DNA of 37,815 nucleotides from assembly GCA_028282595.1 (NCBI GenBank), contig JANQHQ010000005.1:1-37815 (forward strand), given 5' to 3'. This DNA is from Chlorobium sp. (lineage in GTDB: Bacteria; Bacteroidota; Chlorobiia; Chlorobiales; Chlorobiaceae). The position numbers and the translations under genes are program-made. Under the pieces are notes generated by a model that was given only the letters and a program-made list of their open reading frames with translations, had not been told where the DNA came from and did not search any database. This document shows positions 1 to 7,734 of this stretch, piece by piece. Position 1 is the stretch's first letter, and each line of letters begins with the position of its first letter.

Positions 1-71
1 CCAAAGCACTTGCCCACCGCTTGGCGCAAACTGCATACTGCCAACCGCTAACCGGTTCCCCTCCACAGTAC

Positions 72-168
72 GGGCGAAAAATTTTTCGCCCCTACGGTCG
101 TCGTGAACACCCATGCAATCCGCGGGGACAATAAAACCTGTCGATCACCAGCCAATCGCGCCCCTACA
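72..168 (-). repeat. 97-bp inverted repeat, left arm
   Basis: This segment is the reverse complement of 37719-37815 with a single mismatch (position 113 against 37774). Its outer end is the perfect 20-bp palindrome GGGCGAAAAATTTTTCGCCC (72-91). Both ends carry the CGCCCCTAC word, the reverse complement of the GTAGGGGCG head shared by other repeats in the window. There is no transposase near it. Confidence 0.9.
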
Positions 169-250
169 CTTTTGACCTTTGATTTTTCACTTTTGACTTA
201 CTCTCCCGGGGCTCGCCGTCGGTATCGGTATCGATAACCAACACCAGTTC

Positions 251-278
251 GGGCAGCCACAGGGGGCTGCCCCTACGG
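251..278 (-). repeat. REP-like hairpin with CCGTAGGGGC head
   Basis: Arms GGGCAGCC (251-258) and GGCTGCCC (265-272) form a hairpin. Read on the minus strand, the element starts CCGTAGGGGCAG and ends in GGCTGCCC. The copy at 35641 has the same design with a different arm sequence (CCTGCCC), so the head is conserved while the palindrome varies. Confidence 0.75.
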
Positions 279-639
279 TTCAGCAATTCCCCGACATCTT
301 CACTGCAGTTTGCCAACAACTAAGCCCGACGAAGTCCGGGCGTCGCCCCTCGTCACCAAGTCCGGCAGAGCCGGACGTCGTCACCAAGCGCCCGGCGAAG
401 CCGAAGCGCCGTCACTGGTCACTGTCACAACACTTCAACACTATTATTTCGCCCACCTGACTCGTAGCACCATCCTACACCCGCTCCTTTTGGTGAATTA
501 TTCAGGATAAGACGTACATTCAGCCTTTTTTCCGCATACAGAACAATGTAGTCACAATACCGGAGAGTTGAAAAATCAGGCGACAACGCAATGAAAACGT
601 ATTTTATGCAAGAAAAACAGGCTCACTCCGGCATATTTT

Positions 640-668
640 TTGCATTTTGGCCGTGATACAGTTAAATT
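640..668 (+). promoter_or_regulatory. Possible promoter for the M23 peptidase gene
   Basis: TTGCAT (640-645) and TAAATT (663-668) are separated by 17 bases, about 90 bases ahead of the start codon, in the only AT-rich part of the leader. The match to a sigma-70-type promoter is moderate and rests on sequence alone. Confidence 0.3.
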
Positions 669-755
669 TTCCAAGATGTGGCATAACCGGCACTTCCCGC
701 CGGCTCCCAGGGCCGTGAACGACAGTCAACACACGAACAAGGTAAAGCGTATCGT

Positions 756-2135
756 ATGATGGATTGTAAAAAACCGTTCTCTGTTCTCAGAGACAGGTTT
801 TCGGGAAGTTCCCTTTCGACAAAAGCGGTCGGCGTTGCTGCAGCGATTGCGGTGGTATCGGCGCTGCTTTTCTTTTCTCTCTCTCCGGCTTCTCACACCC
901 TGTTTCACACCTATTTCGGCAACTACGAGGACGAGCTCGGCCAAACGGCGGAATCGGCTGTCGCGGACACGACCGGGGAAAACCGGGAAGCCTCGAACAC
1001 GCTGACCGAGGAAACCGTGCGGAAGGGGCAGTCGCTCTACAGCGTGCTTTCGTCTCTGGGCCTCGCCCCTCTGGAAATCCATACCGTTACCGAAAAGCTC
1101 AAGGGAAGTTTCTCGGCGAGGAACTTCCGCCCCGGGAAATCCTATCTCGTCGAAAAGGACCCGGAAGGTGCATTTGTCGGTTTTACCTACAAGCAAACAC
1201 CGTCGAGCATCATTCACGTGCAGAAGGACCCGGAATCCGGCGGGTTCGGCATCTGGGAGGAGACTCTCGAATACAGCACCCGCACCGGCTCTCTCAGCGG
1301 AACCATAGGTTCGACCCTTTCCGCCGAGCTCCAGCAGAACAACAGATACGCCTTGATCACCCAGCTCCAGAAGCTGTTCGCGGGCACCATAGACTTCAGA
1401 AGAGACATTCAGCCCGGCACCGCCTATACCATCCTGTTCGAGGAAAAATGGCTCGATGAGGAGTTTGCGGGCATCGGCAACATCCTTGCAGCGGAGATAA
1501 CGCTCGGCCAGAGGCCTTACGGCGCCTACCGTTTTACCGATTCGAAAGGAAACACCTCGTACTACGACGCAAAGGGCAACTCGCTCAACAAACGGTTCTG
1601 TTTCATCAAGCCGTGCAACTACTCCAGAGTATCGAGCGGATACGGCTACAGGGTGCATCCCATACTCAGGAAGCGGCATTTTCACGGCGGTGTGGATCTC
1701 GTCGCACGCACCGGCACTCCGATTCGCGCGGTGGCCGACGGTAAAATTGTTTTCCGGGGACGAAAAGGCGCTGCAGGCAACATGATCACGATAACGCATG
1801 CGAACGGTTACAAAAGCAAATACCTTCACCTGAGCCGTTTCAGCTCCGCATCCGGGTACGGACGCCGGGTGAAACAGGGCGATGTCATCGGCTATGTGGG
1901 TTCGACCGGACGCTCCACCGGACCCCATCTCGACTTCAGAATGTACCGCTACGGAAAACCGAAAAACCCGCTGGCCGTCCTGAGAGCCTCGTTGCCCACC
2001 CGGGGCGTGCCGAAAACGGAGATGCAGAGTTTTCTCGCCCAGATCGCCGTATTCCGCTCGCAACTCGAACGGGGAGACATTCTGGTGGCGGGCGTAACGA
2101 AGCCGCAGCGGGAAACATCTTCGAACCTGAACTGA
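756..2135 (+). CDS. M23-family murein endopeptidase, membrane-anchored
   Basis: 459 aa. A short cytoplasmic N-terminus is followed by one membrane segment (about 24-43), a LysM/OapA-like region around 85-160 that starts with VRKGQSLYSVL, and a C-terminal peptidase M23 (LytM) domain around 290-415. The zinc motif HxxxD is H310-GGV-D314. The second motif, normally HxH, reads H391-L-D393, so the third metal ligand position is Asp rather than His. The architecture is that of MepM/Csd3/ShyA-type enzymes, which cut peptide crosslinks in peptidoglycan from the periplasmic side. A second ATG follows directly, so the start is uncertain by one codon. An intrinsic terminator follows at 2155, so it is probably transcribed alone. 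Family assignment is firm; activity with Asp at the ligand position is inferred. Confidence 0.9.
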   Translation: MMDCKKPFSVLRDRFSGSSLSTKAVGVAAAIAVVSALLFFSLSPASHTLFHTYFGNYEDELGQTAESAVADTTGENREASNTLTEETVRKGQSLYSVLSSLGLAPLEIHTVTEKLKGSFSARNFRPGKSYLVEKDPEGAFVGFTYKQTPSSIIHVQKDPESGGFGIWEETLEYSTRTGSLSGTIGSTLSAELQQNNRYALITQLQKLFAGTIDFRRDIQPGTAYTILFEEKWLDEEFAGIGNILAAEITLGQRPYGAYRFTDSKGNTSYYDAKGNSLNKRFCFIKPCNYSRVSSGYGYRVHPILRKRHFHGGVDLVARTGTPIRAVADGKIVFRGRKGAAGNMITITHANGYKSKYLHLSRFSSASGYGRRVKQGDVIGYVGSTGRSTGPHLDFRMYRYGKPKNPLAVLRASLPTRGVPKTEMQSFLAQIAVFRSQLERGDILVAGVTKPQRETSSNLN

Positions 2136-2154
2136 CGGAAACGGGAAACAAGCG

Positions 2155-2182
2155 AAAAAAGCGGCACAACGGCCGCTTTTTT
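2155..2182 (+). terminator. Intrinsic terminator after the M23 peptidase gene
   Basis: An 11-bp perfect stem (AAAAAAGCGGC / GCCGCTTTTTT) closes a 6-base loop, with the T-run forming the 3' arm. It sits 20 bases after the stop codon. Confidence 0.85.
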
Positions 2183-2265
2183 CATTTGCCCCCTGCACGC
2201 CGCAACCATCGGAACCGCCCGGACGTTATATCTTCTGACCGTACACGAGCAACTCAACAATCCCG

Positions 2266-3405
2266 ATGCGGACCGTCTTCGCCATACTCGCCATACTGCC
2301 GGGCCTCTGCCGACCGGCGGCGGCAGAGCAGCATTCCGCCGCACGGCAACGATCCGACGGTTTTGCCGTCGTAACCGTCGTGCGCAACCTCGACCACCCC
2401 TGGTCGGTGGCATTTCTTCCCGACAGCGGTTTTCTCGTCACCGAGAGAGGCGGCAGGATGCTGCTTTTCAGGAATGACGGGGTCGCACGCACGGTAAGCG
2501 GACTCCCGAAAATCACCGCCGCGGCCCAGGGAGGACTGCTCGACGTGATTGCGGACCCTGATTTCAAAACGAACCGCACCATCTATTTCTCCTATTCCGG
2601 AAGCGGCCCCGGCGGCGTCGGCACCCAGACGGCGAGCGCGGTTCTCGACGGCGCGACACTCAAAAATCTGAAAGTTATTTTCACCGCCAGGCCGAAAACG
2701 GAAAAAAACCTGCACTTCGGCTCACGTCTGCTGGCAATTACCGGCGACAAACTTCTCGTCACACTCGGCGACAAGGCGCAGTCACCGATCCTCCCCGGAG
2801 GGCGGGTTCATGAAGCCCAGAAACCGTCTTCTCACCTCGGCGCGATTGTCAGAATCAACCGGGACGGATCGATTCCGAAAGACAATCCGTTCGTCGGCCG
2901 CAAGGGGTACCTGCCGGAAATCTACACTTACGGCAACCGCAATGTACAGGGTATCGCCCTGGACCCGGCAACCGGCACGATCTGGTTCCACGAACACGGG
3001 CCGCGTGGCGGAGACGAACTCAACATGCTGAAGGCCGGTGCGAATTACGGCTGGCCGACGGTCACCTACGGTATCGATTACAGCGGAGCGGTCATCTCCG
3101 ACAGACAAACCGCCACAGGTATCGCTCCCCCAGTCATCCACTGGACTCCCTCCATCGCCCCCTCGGGAATGACGGTCTACACCGGGAATGCGTTTCCGGA
3201 GTGGAGGGGGAACATCTTCATCGGCTCGCTCGTACAGCGGCATCTCAGACGGGTGATTCTCCAGGGGAATCGGGTCGTCGGACAGGAAACCCTGCTGAAA
3301 GGTCTCGGCGAACGCATCCGCGATGTCCGCACCGGACCCGACGGCTTCATCTATATCCTCACGGACAGCCCGAACGGACGTCTGCTTCGCCTGGAACCGC
3401 GCTGA
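2266..3405 (+). CDS. Periplasmic PQQ-dependent aldose sugar dehydrogenase family (GSDH/YliI-like)
   Basis: 379 aa. An N-terminal signal peptide ends near the AAAEQ at residue 22. The rest is a glucose/sorbosone dehydrogenase beta-propeller: HPWSVAFLPDSGFLVTERGG, QGGLLDV, the catalytic-region HFGSRL, GNRNVQG, the FHEHGPRGGDELN block and NYGWP are all visible. Relatives oxidise aldose sugars with pyrroloquinoline quinone in the periplasm. Nothing in the window makes PQQ, so the cofactor and substrate here are not established. Length is normal for the short YliI/Asd type. A TATCTTCT motif lies about 30 bases before the ATG. It is separated from the upstream gene by a terminator. Confidence 0.88.
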   Translation: MRTVFAILAILPGLCRPAAAEQHSAARQRSDGFAVVTVVRNLDHPWSVAFLPDSGFLVTERGGRMLLFRNDGVARTVSGLPKITAAAQGGLLDVIADPDFKTNRTIYFSYSGSGPGGVGTQTASAVLDGATLKNLKVIFTARPKTEKNLHFGSRLLAITGDKLLVTLGDKAQSPILPGGRVHEAQKPSSHLGAIVRINRDGSIPKDNPFVGRKGYLPEIYTYGNRNVQGIALDPATGTIWFHEHGPRGGDELNMLKAGANYGWPTVTYGIDYSGAVISDRQTATGIAPPVIHWTPSIAPSGMTVYTGNAFPEWRGNIFIGSLVQRHLRRVILQGNRVVGQETLLKGLGERIRDVRTGPDGFIYILTDSPNGRLLRLEPR

Positions 3406-3561
3406 ACTTCCACCTCACGACACAGCCGGCCAAAATGACACAACTGTCCCGAAAGCCCTCACCTGCGACCACATAATACGCTGCCGCACCCTCACCCGTC
3501 CGACCAAACAACTCTTTATTTTAAAATTACTTATAAAAAAACAACTGTAATAACCCGGTTT

Positions 3562-3577
3562 TGGCACGCAAGTTGAG
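3562..3577 (+). promoter_or_regulatory. Candidate sigma-54 (-24/-12) promoter
   Basis: TGGCACG-CAAG-TTGA matches the -24 half of the RpoN consensus (TGGCACG-N4-TTGC) perfectly, but the -12 half has TTGA instead of TTGC. It lies about 60 bases before the start of the exported-protein gene at 3638. The mismatch in the -12 GC makes this tentative. Confidence 0.3.
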
Positions 3578-3637
3578 GCTTTTTAATACAAAGGTTTCGG
3601 CAGATACAACCATTCAGAACAAACCGGAGATGCGACC

Positions 3638-4291
3638 ATGAAAACCATCAGCAACCTCAAATCCGTGCTTCTTTGCTCAGCACTTCTTCTTGCTTCTTCA
3701 CTGCCCGTTCATGCCGTTGTGGACGTGGAGGGCGGCCTTGAAAACGAAGGTGGAGCACGGGTCAAATCCAAACCCGTCGACGTGAAAGTGACCGTGCCCG
3801 AGTTCATTATCCTGCATTACCACTCGTCGCTCGGCCTGACGTTCGACACACCGACGACGGAAGCTCTCGATGAAGGGAGCAACAAGATGAACGTCACGTG
3901 GAACGGCGTGGTTTACGGGAACGACGAGATCGAAACCGGCGACCTGCGGGGTGCGAACCTCGAGCTGGACAACGACATCGTGACCGTTTCGATCCCCAAC
4001 GTCTGGGCGGTACGCGGTTTCGCTCCCAACGGAAAGGCGAACGTCAGCATCGCAATCCCCCAGGGAGGTGACAAGCTTACTCGCGACGGCACCGATTCGG
4101 TCATCGAAATGTCGAATATGAAGGTGACCGAAGGAAAGAGCTCCGGTTCGGAGATCGACGTGGAACTCAAAGGTATCGCTAAAAAGCGCGCCACGAGAGG
4201 AGGTGTCGCCATGGACCTCGATTTCATACGAACCTCGCACTCCGGGCAGCATACCGGCGGGCTGTATGAGATAACCGCGACGACCATCTGA
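3638..4291 (+). CDS. Exported protein of unknown function
   Basis: 217 aa. A clear signal peptide (about 1-26, cleavage after PVHA) is followed by a mature, acidic, beta-rich-looking domain of about 190 aa without Cys, Lys-rich tracts or membrane segments. The sequence VPEFIILHYHSSLGLTF near residue 53 and the ending GGLYEITATTI suggest a beta-sandwich such as those of pilin-like or DUF4402-type surface proteins, but I do not recognise a family with confidence. GGAG is placed 8 bases before the ATG. It stands alone, between a possible RpoN-type promoter and a strong terminator, so it is probably a single-gene unit. The product is most likely periplasmic or on the cell surface. Confidence 0.8.
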   Translation: MKTISNLKSVLLCSALLLASSLPVHAVVDVEGGLENEGGARVKSKPVDVKVTVPEFIILHYHSSLGLTFDTPTTEALDEGSNKMNVTWNGVVYGNDEIETGDLRGANLELDNDIVTVSIPNVWAVRGFAPNGKANVSIAIPQGGDKLTRDGTDSVIEMSNMKVTEGKSSGSEIDVELKGIAKKRATRGGVAMDLDFIRTSHSGQHTGGLYEITATTI

Positions 4292-4316
4292 ACCGCGATG
4301 ACGCGACATCGGTACG

Positions 4317-4343
4317 AAAAGGCCCCGCATCAGCCGGGGCCTT
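4317..4343. terminator. Bidirectional terminator between convergent genes
   Basis: AAAAGGCCCC-gcatcagcc-GGGGCCTTTC forms a strong hairpin with A-rich and T-rich flanks. It lies between the 3' ends of the exported-protein gene (plus) and arfB (minus), and can serve both. Confidence 0.8.
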
Positions 4344-4356
4344 TCCGTTTTCGTTT

Positions 4357-4782
4357 TCACGATGCATCCGGAAAGTCGCGAACCCTTCCGCGCAGGGCCT
4401 TGATCCGGCCCCGTCTCGTTTTGTTTTCCCGGCGCTTCTCTTTCGAACGCCTCGTCGGCCCGGTGGCCCTCCGCTTCTTTACCGGCTGCAAAGCGCCTAG
4501 AATCAGGGCTCTCAGGCGGTTGAGCGCATCCTCGCGGTTCGCGGCCTGCGTTCGGTACCGTTGCGCCTTGATCACAACGACTCCTTCGGCCGTTATACGG
4601 CTGTCACGAGTTGCAAGGAGTCTCGACTTGCAGAAGTCGGGCAGCGAGGATGTTTTGATGTCGAAAACCAGATGAACGGCCGACGACACCTTGTTCACGT
4701 TCTGTCCCCCCGCCCCCTGCGACCTGACCGCCCGGATCCGGATCTCGGAATCCTGTATGGAAATCCTGTTCGAAATCTTCAT
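4357..4782 (-). CDS. arfB: Alternative ribosome-rescue factor ArfB (peptidyl-tRNA hydrolase)
   Basis: 141 aa from ATG at 4782; an in-frame GTG lies two codons upstream, but GGTGAG is well spaced for the ATG. The N-terminal RF-1-like domain carries GAGGQNVNKV with the catalytic GGQ at about residues 25-27. The C-terminal third is very basic (many Arg and Lys from about residue 100), as in ArfB/YaeJ, where this tail enters the empty mRNA channel of stalled ribosomes. The lack of a codon-recognition domain separates it from class I release factors. It releases peptide from ribosomes stalled on mRNA without a stop codon. It is a single minus-strand gene between plus-strand neighbours. Confidence 0.92.
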   Translation of the reverse strand: MKISNRISIQDSEIRIRAVRSQGAGGQNVNKVSSAVHLVFDIKTSSLPDFCKSRLLATRDSRITAEGVVVIKAQRYRTQAANREDALNRLRALILGALQPVKKRRATGPTRRSKEKRRENKTRRGRIKALRGRVRDFPDAS

Positions 4783-4949
4783 TGCCACTCACCCGCGCGC
4801 CGAACACTTTCGACACCAACACCTGTTTTTTTCCTGATAAAACCGCCCCTTCCCGAACGCCCTTTACGACGAGAACAAAGCACAGGCGAAAGGCGATCTT
4901 CGTATATTGGAGGGTAACCGATTTCCCATCAACGACAACACGTCACCTC

Positions 4950-5390
4950 ATGAATTTCAAGGATCTGCTCGAACTGGGTGCGTCGGCCATACAGACCAAC
5001 AGCGACGACGCCACGACCTCCCTGGACAGCGGGGTGCTTGTCTCCGCCCTGGGCAGCCTTTTTGCAGGCAAAGACGGCAAACCCGATTTTTCCGCCCTGC
5101 TCGAAAACATGAAACAGAGCGGTCTCGGGGAGATCGCCGCGTCATGGCTCGGCAGCGGCCCTAACGAACCTGTTTCCGGCGAAGCCGTCAGGAATCTTCT
5201 CGGACCGGACACGATCGAGAAATTCGCATCGCAGCTCGGCATTTCGGGGAGCAGCGCCGAAGGCGCCATCGCGGACGCACTGCCGGCAATGGTTGACAAG
5301 GCGAGCCCCGACGGTTCGCTGCTGGAGGATATTTTCAACGACGCAGGAGGTCTCGACGGGCTGATAGGACTCGCGAGGAAGTTCTTCTGA
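4950..5390 (+). CDS. DUF937 / YidB-like protein
   Basis: 146 aa from the ATG at 4950. The frame is open further upstream, but that part has no protein character. The protein matches the YidB/DUF937 pattern: an N-terminal LLELGASAIQ segment, a Ser/Asp linker, a middle region with SGLGEIAASWLGSGPNEPVSG, then LLGPDTIEKFASQLGIS and a C-terminal DGSLLEDIF...GGLDGLIGLARKFF. The SWLGxGxNxxVS and LPxxVDxxxPxG patterns are typical. The family is small, soluble and widespread; its biochemical role is unknown. A TATATTGG motif lies about 40 bases ahead of the start. Confidence 0.8.
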   Translation: MNFKDLLELGASAIQTNSDDATTSLDSGVLVSALGSLFAGKDGKPDFSALLENMKQSGLGEIAASWLGSGPNEPVSGEAVRNLLGPDTIEKFASQLGISGSSAEGAIADALPAMVDKASPDGSLLEDIFNDAGGLDGLIGLARKFF

Positions 5391-5442
5391 AACAGCCGGG
5401 CGAACGGAAACACACCCGCAGACCGCCCGGCATCTGTCTCGC

Positions 5443-6396
5443 TCAGACGATCTTCCAGAACTTGATCTTGCGATCGTCGCTGCCGCTGACGATCATCTTG
5501 CCGTCGGGTGAAATGTCCACCGACTGGACTTCGAGCACATGGCCGCGGTACGCATGGATCTGCTTGCCGGCTTCCACGTCCCAGAGACGAACCGATTCGT
5601 CATTGGCGACGCTTGCAGCTTTTTTGTCGTCGGGACTGAACCGGACACTGCGAACACCGTCTTCGTGCCCTTCCATGATATGCTTGATCTCTCCGGTAGC
5701 GGCGTCGAGAATCTTGACCATCGCATCCCTGCCGCTCAGAATGATCAATGAATCATCATTGCTGAAACTGACGGAAAAGGATTGCCTGTCGCGAGTTTTA
5801 TAGATCGCGGTATTTTTTCCGGTTTCAACGTCCCAGAGACGAATCACCGGCTCTTCGCCGCAACTGACGAGTCTTTTTCCGTCGTGACTGAACGAGACGC
5901 ATTCGATATAGGAGGTATGGCCGGTCAGCGTTTTCAATTCACCGCCCGACTCGACGTCCCAGAGCTTGATAGTCGTGTCGCGCGAACAGCTTGCAAGCGT
6001 TTTGCCGTCGGGACTGAACGCGATCATGCGCACTTCGGTATCGTGCCCCTTGCACTCGTGAAGGCACGCCCCGGTTTCCACGTCCCAGATTCTCACCGTA
6101 CTGTCGATGCTGCCGCTGGCGACCTTGTCTCCGTTCGGGCTGTAGTCGACGCATTTGACCCAGGTTGTATGACCGGACATGGTATGCAGCGTCCGACCGG
6201 ACTCCACATCCCACAGCTTGACTTTCTCGTCGAAGCTGCCGCTCACCAGCTTTCTGCCGTCAGGGCTGAACCGGACGCCGAGCACCCGGTCCTCATGACC
6301 TTCGAACGTCTTGATCAGCGCTTCGTCCTCCCGCACCTGAGGCCGTTTCAGTTCCTCCTCCTCTTTTTTTCCGAACAATTTCGATAGAAGACCCAT
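5443..6396 (-). CDS. Seven-bladed WD40-repeat protein
   Basis: 317 aa from the ATG at 6396. A short charged leader (MGLLSKLFGKKEEEE) precedes seven WD40 repeats that fill the rest of the protein, each starting with GH and ending in a WDVE-type strand; the fifth is the most degenerate (DRQSFSVSF, ending KILDAATG). Seven repeats are enough for one closed beta-propeller. There is no signal peptide, enzyme domain or membrane segment, so it is predicted to be a cytoplasmic protein-binding scaffold; the MGLLSKLFGKK start could associate with the membrane. Stand-alone WD40 propellers are uncommon among bacteria. It lies immediately downstream of cruC, with an AT-rich hairpin between them. The partner is unknown. 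Confidence 0.9.
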   Translation of the reverse strand: MGLLSKLFGKKEEEELKRPQVREDEALIKTFEGHEDRVLGVRFSPDGRKLVSGSFDEKVKLWDVESGRTLHTMSGHTTWVKCVDYSPNGDKVASGSIDSTVRIWDVETGACLHECKGHDTEVRMIAFSPDGKTLASCSRDTTIKLWDVESGGELKTLTGHTSYIECVSFSHDGKRLVSCGEEPVIRLWDVETGKNTAIYKTRDRQSFSVSFSNDDSLIILSGRDAMVKILDAATGEIKHIMEGHEDGVRSVRFSPDDKKAASVANDESVRLWDVEAGKQIHAYRGHVLEVQSVDISPDGKMIVSGSDDRKIKFWKIV

Positions 6397-6466
6397 GACA
6401 CCGTTGTAATTTAGTATGATAGCCGCCCGGAACGGGGGCATTGAATACAGTATCGTGAAAATTAGT

Positions 6467-6488
6467 CTTGAATTTAAAAAAATTCAAG
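6467..6488. other. AT-rich hairpin between cruC and the WD40 gene
   Basis: CTTGAATTT and AAATTCAAG form a perfect 9-bp stem around AAAA, some 30 bases after the cruC stop codon. It could act as a weak terminator or a 3'-end protecting hairpin for the minus-strand transcript; the T-run after it is poor. Confidence 0.4.
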
Positions 6489-6517
6489 CGAACATGTCGG
6501 AACCGGTGTAACGGAGA

Positions 6518-7675
6518 TCACAAACTCCTCCCCGAAAAATCGTAACGCCGTCCCTTCCAGCGAACCCCTCCCCCGAAAACGACAAGCGAAAACGACCGCG
6601 CCGCAAGAAACAGTACGACGATCTGCGAGAGGACGTGCAGCAACGCTTCCGGAAGCGGCTGCCGAAACCGGAGAGCGATGAGCACCCTGCAGAAGAGCGC
6701 GATGCCGATCTGGACGAGCGGCAGCCAGAACCCTGCCGGGGAAAAGTCCCCGTGAAAAAACGCGCCGAGCGCAAACCCGTACGGAACGATATAGACGAGC
6801 GCCGTCATCAGCATGAGTACGAAGAGGCCGATGGAATTGTAACCGAGACCCGCAAAAAGATTTTTGGTAAACCCCTCCCATACCTCTGAAAAACTCCGGT
6901 ACATCCGGCAGCTCACGGTCCCGGTGCCGTCCCGGCTGACGACCCTACCGCCTCTTCTCTTGACCGCCTTGCAGAGCCACACATCTTCGACGATATCCGA
7001 TCTGACGGCGGCGTGGCCGCCGATGCGTTCGTACGATTCACGGGTAAAGAGGATGAACTGGCCGTTGGCGAAACAGAACGGAGGCTCCGGACGCGTCCGC
7101 ACGAACCGGAGCGGAAGGTAGCAGAGCAGAATAAAATAGACGAGGGGAACGACAAGTTTCTCCCCGAAGGTAACGGTTTCCTGGCGAGGCGTGAGGGAAA
7201 GCATTCCCGCGCCCTCTTCCTGCAGGGCCAGAACGGCCCGGGAAACGCTGTCGGGCGCATGCCGGGTATCGGCATCGGTAAACAGCAGCATGTCGCCGCC
7301 GGCCGCCTCGCCGAGTTGCTGGCACGCCCACGCCTTGCCGTGCCAGCCTTCGGGCAGCGGTTTGCCGCCGAGAATGCGCAAACGCCCGCCGTGCCGGGAA
7401 CGGGCGAGCGAGCGGAGAATATCCCCCGTACGATCCGTCGATCCGTCGTCGAGCACGATAACCTCGAAACGTTCGTACTCCTGGGCGAGCAGGGAAAGGA
7501 TACATGCTTCGATGGAACGCTCTTCGTTACGCGCGGGAACGAGGATGGAAACCATCGGCTCCCGTCCTCCTTTGGACCTGCGACGGGGAAGCGGCGCGAG
7601 CTCGAACAGATTCCACAAGAGAATGCCGAGAAACAGCAGCAAAGCGCCGAGCACGGACAGTTGGTAGAGCAGCAT
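6518..7675 (-). CDS. cruC: Chlorobactene glucosyltransferase CruC (family-2 glycosyltransferase)
   Basis: 385 aa. One N-terminal membrane segment (about 5-27) is followed by a GT-A domain that starts VSILVPARNEE; the nucleotide-sugar residues are in LDDGSTD (about 76-81) and the metal-binding DAD is at about 134-136. An EDVWL block and a C-terminal region with three or four membrane helices complete it. In Chlorobaculum tepidum the gene CT1987 encodes CruC, a GT2 enzyme that glucosylates 1'-hydroxychlorobactene, and it lies a few genes from bchK, as here. The call therefore rests on family, membrane topology and synteny rather than on a diagnostic motif. The gene follows hisG after 59 bases. 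Confidence 0.78.
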   Translation of the reverse strand: MLLYQLSVLGALLLFLGILLWNLFELAPLPRRRSKGGREPMVSILVPARNEERSIEACILSLLAQEYERFEVIVLDDGSTDRTGDILRSLARSRHGGRLRILGGKPLPEGWHGKAWACQQLGEAAGGDMLLFTDADTRHAPDSVSRAVLALQEEGAGMLSLTPRQETVTFGEKLVVPLVYFILLCYLPLRFVRTRPEPPFCFANGQFILFTRESYERIGGHAAVRSDIVEDVWLCKAVKRRGGRVVSRDGTGTVSCRMYRSFSEVWEGFTKNLFAGLGYNSIGLFVLMLMTALVYIVPYGFALGAFFHGDFSPAGFWLPLVQIGIALFCRVLIALRFRQPLPEALLHVLSQIVVLFLAARSFSLVVFGGGVRWKGRRYDFSGRSL

Positions 7676-7734
7676 ACGCAGAGAAAGCGAAACCGGTCAG
7701 CCGGCAACGAACCACCGGCTCCGGCCGGTGAACG

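Larger units (their letters stand above)
1..755. other. Gene-free left end rich in REP-like palindromes
   Basis: No convincing gene is present. A 66-codon ORF at 310-510 runs through small palindromes and has no protein-like character. The stretch holds one arm of a 97-bp inverted repeat (72-168), a hairpin at 251-272 followed by CCTACGG, and several short GC-rich inverted repeats around 320-405, for example GTCCGGC-aga-GCCGGAC. From about 520 the composition becomes AT-richer and looks like the promoter region of the M23 peptidase gene. Confidence 0.7.

Noticed and set aside
310..510. 66-codon ORF in the left gene-free region
   Set aside because: Made of REP-like palindromes, no ribosome-binding site, no protein pattern.
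1..755. CRISPR array or tRNA cluster in repeat-rich ends
   Set aside because: Repeats are palindromes of unequal size and spacing, with no direct repeat-spacer periodicity and no cloverleaf.
726..2198. 490-codon ORF on the minus strand opposite the M23 peptidase gene
   Set aside because: It mirrors a well-supported gene; its translation is Arg/Gly/Val-rich without any domain, as expected for antisense frames in GC-rich DNA.
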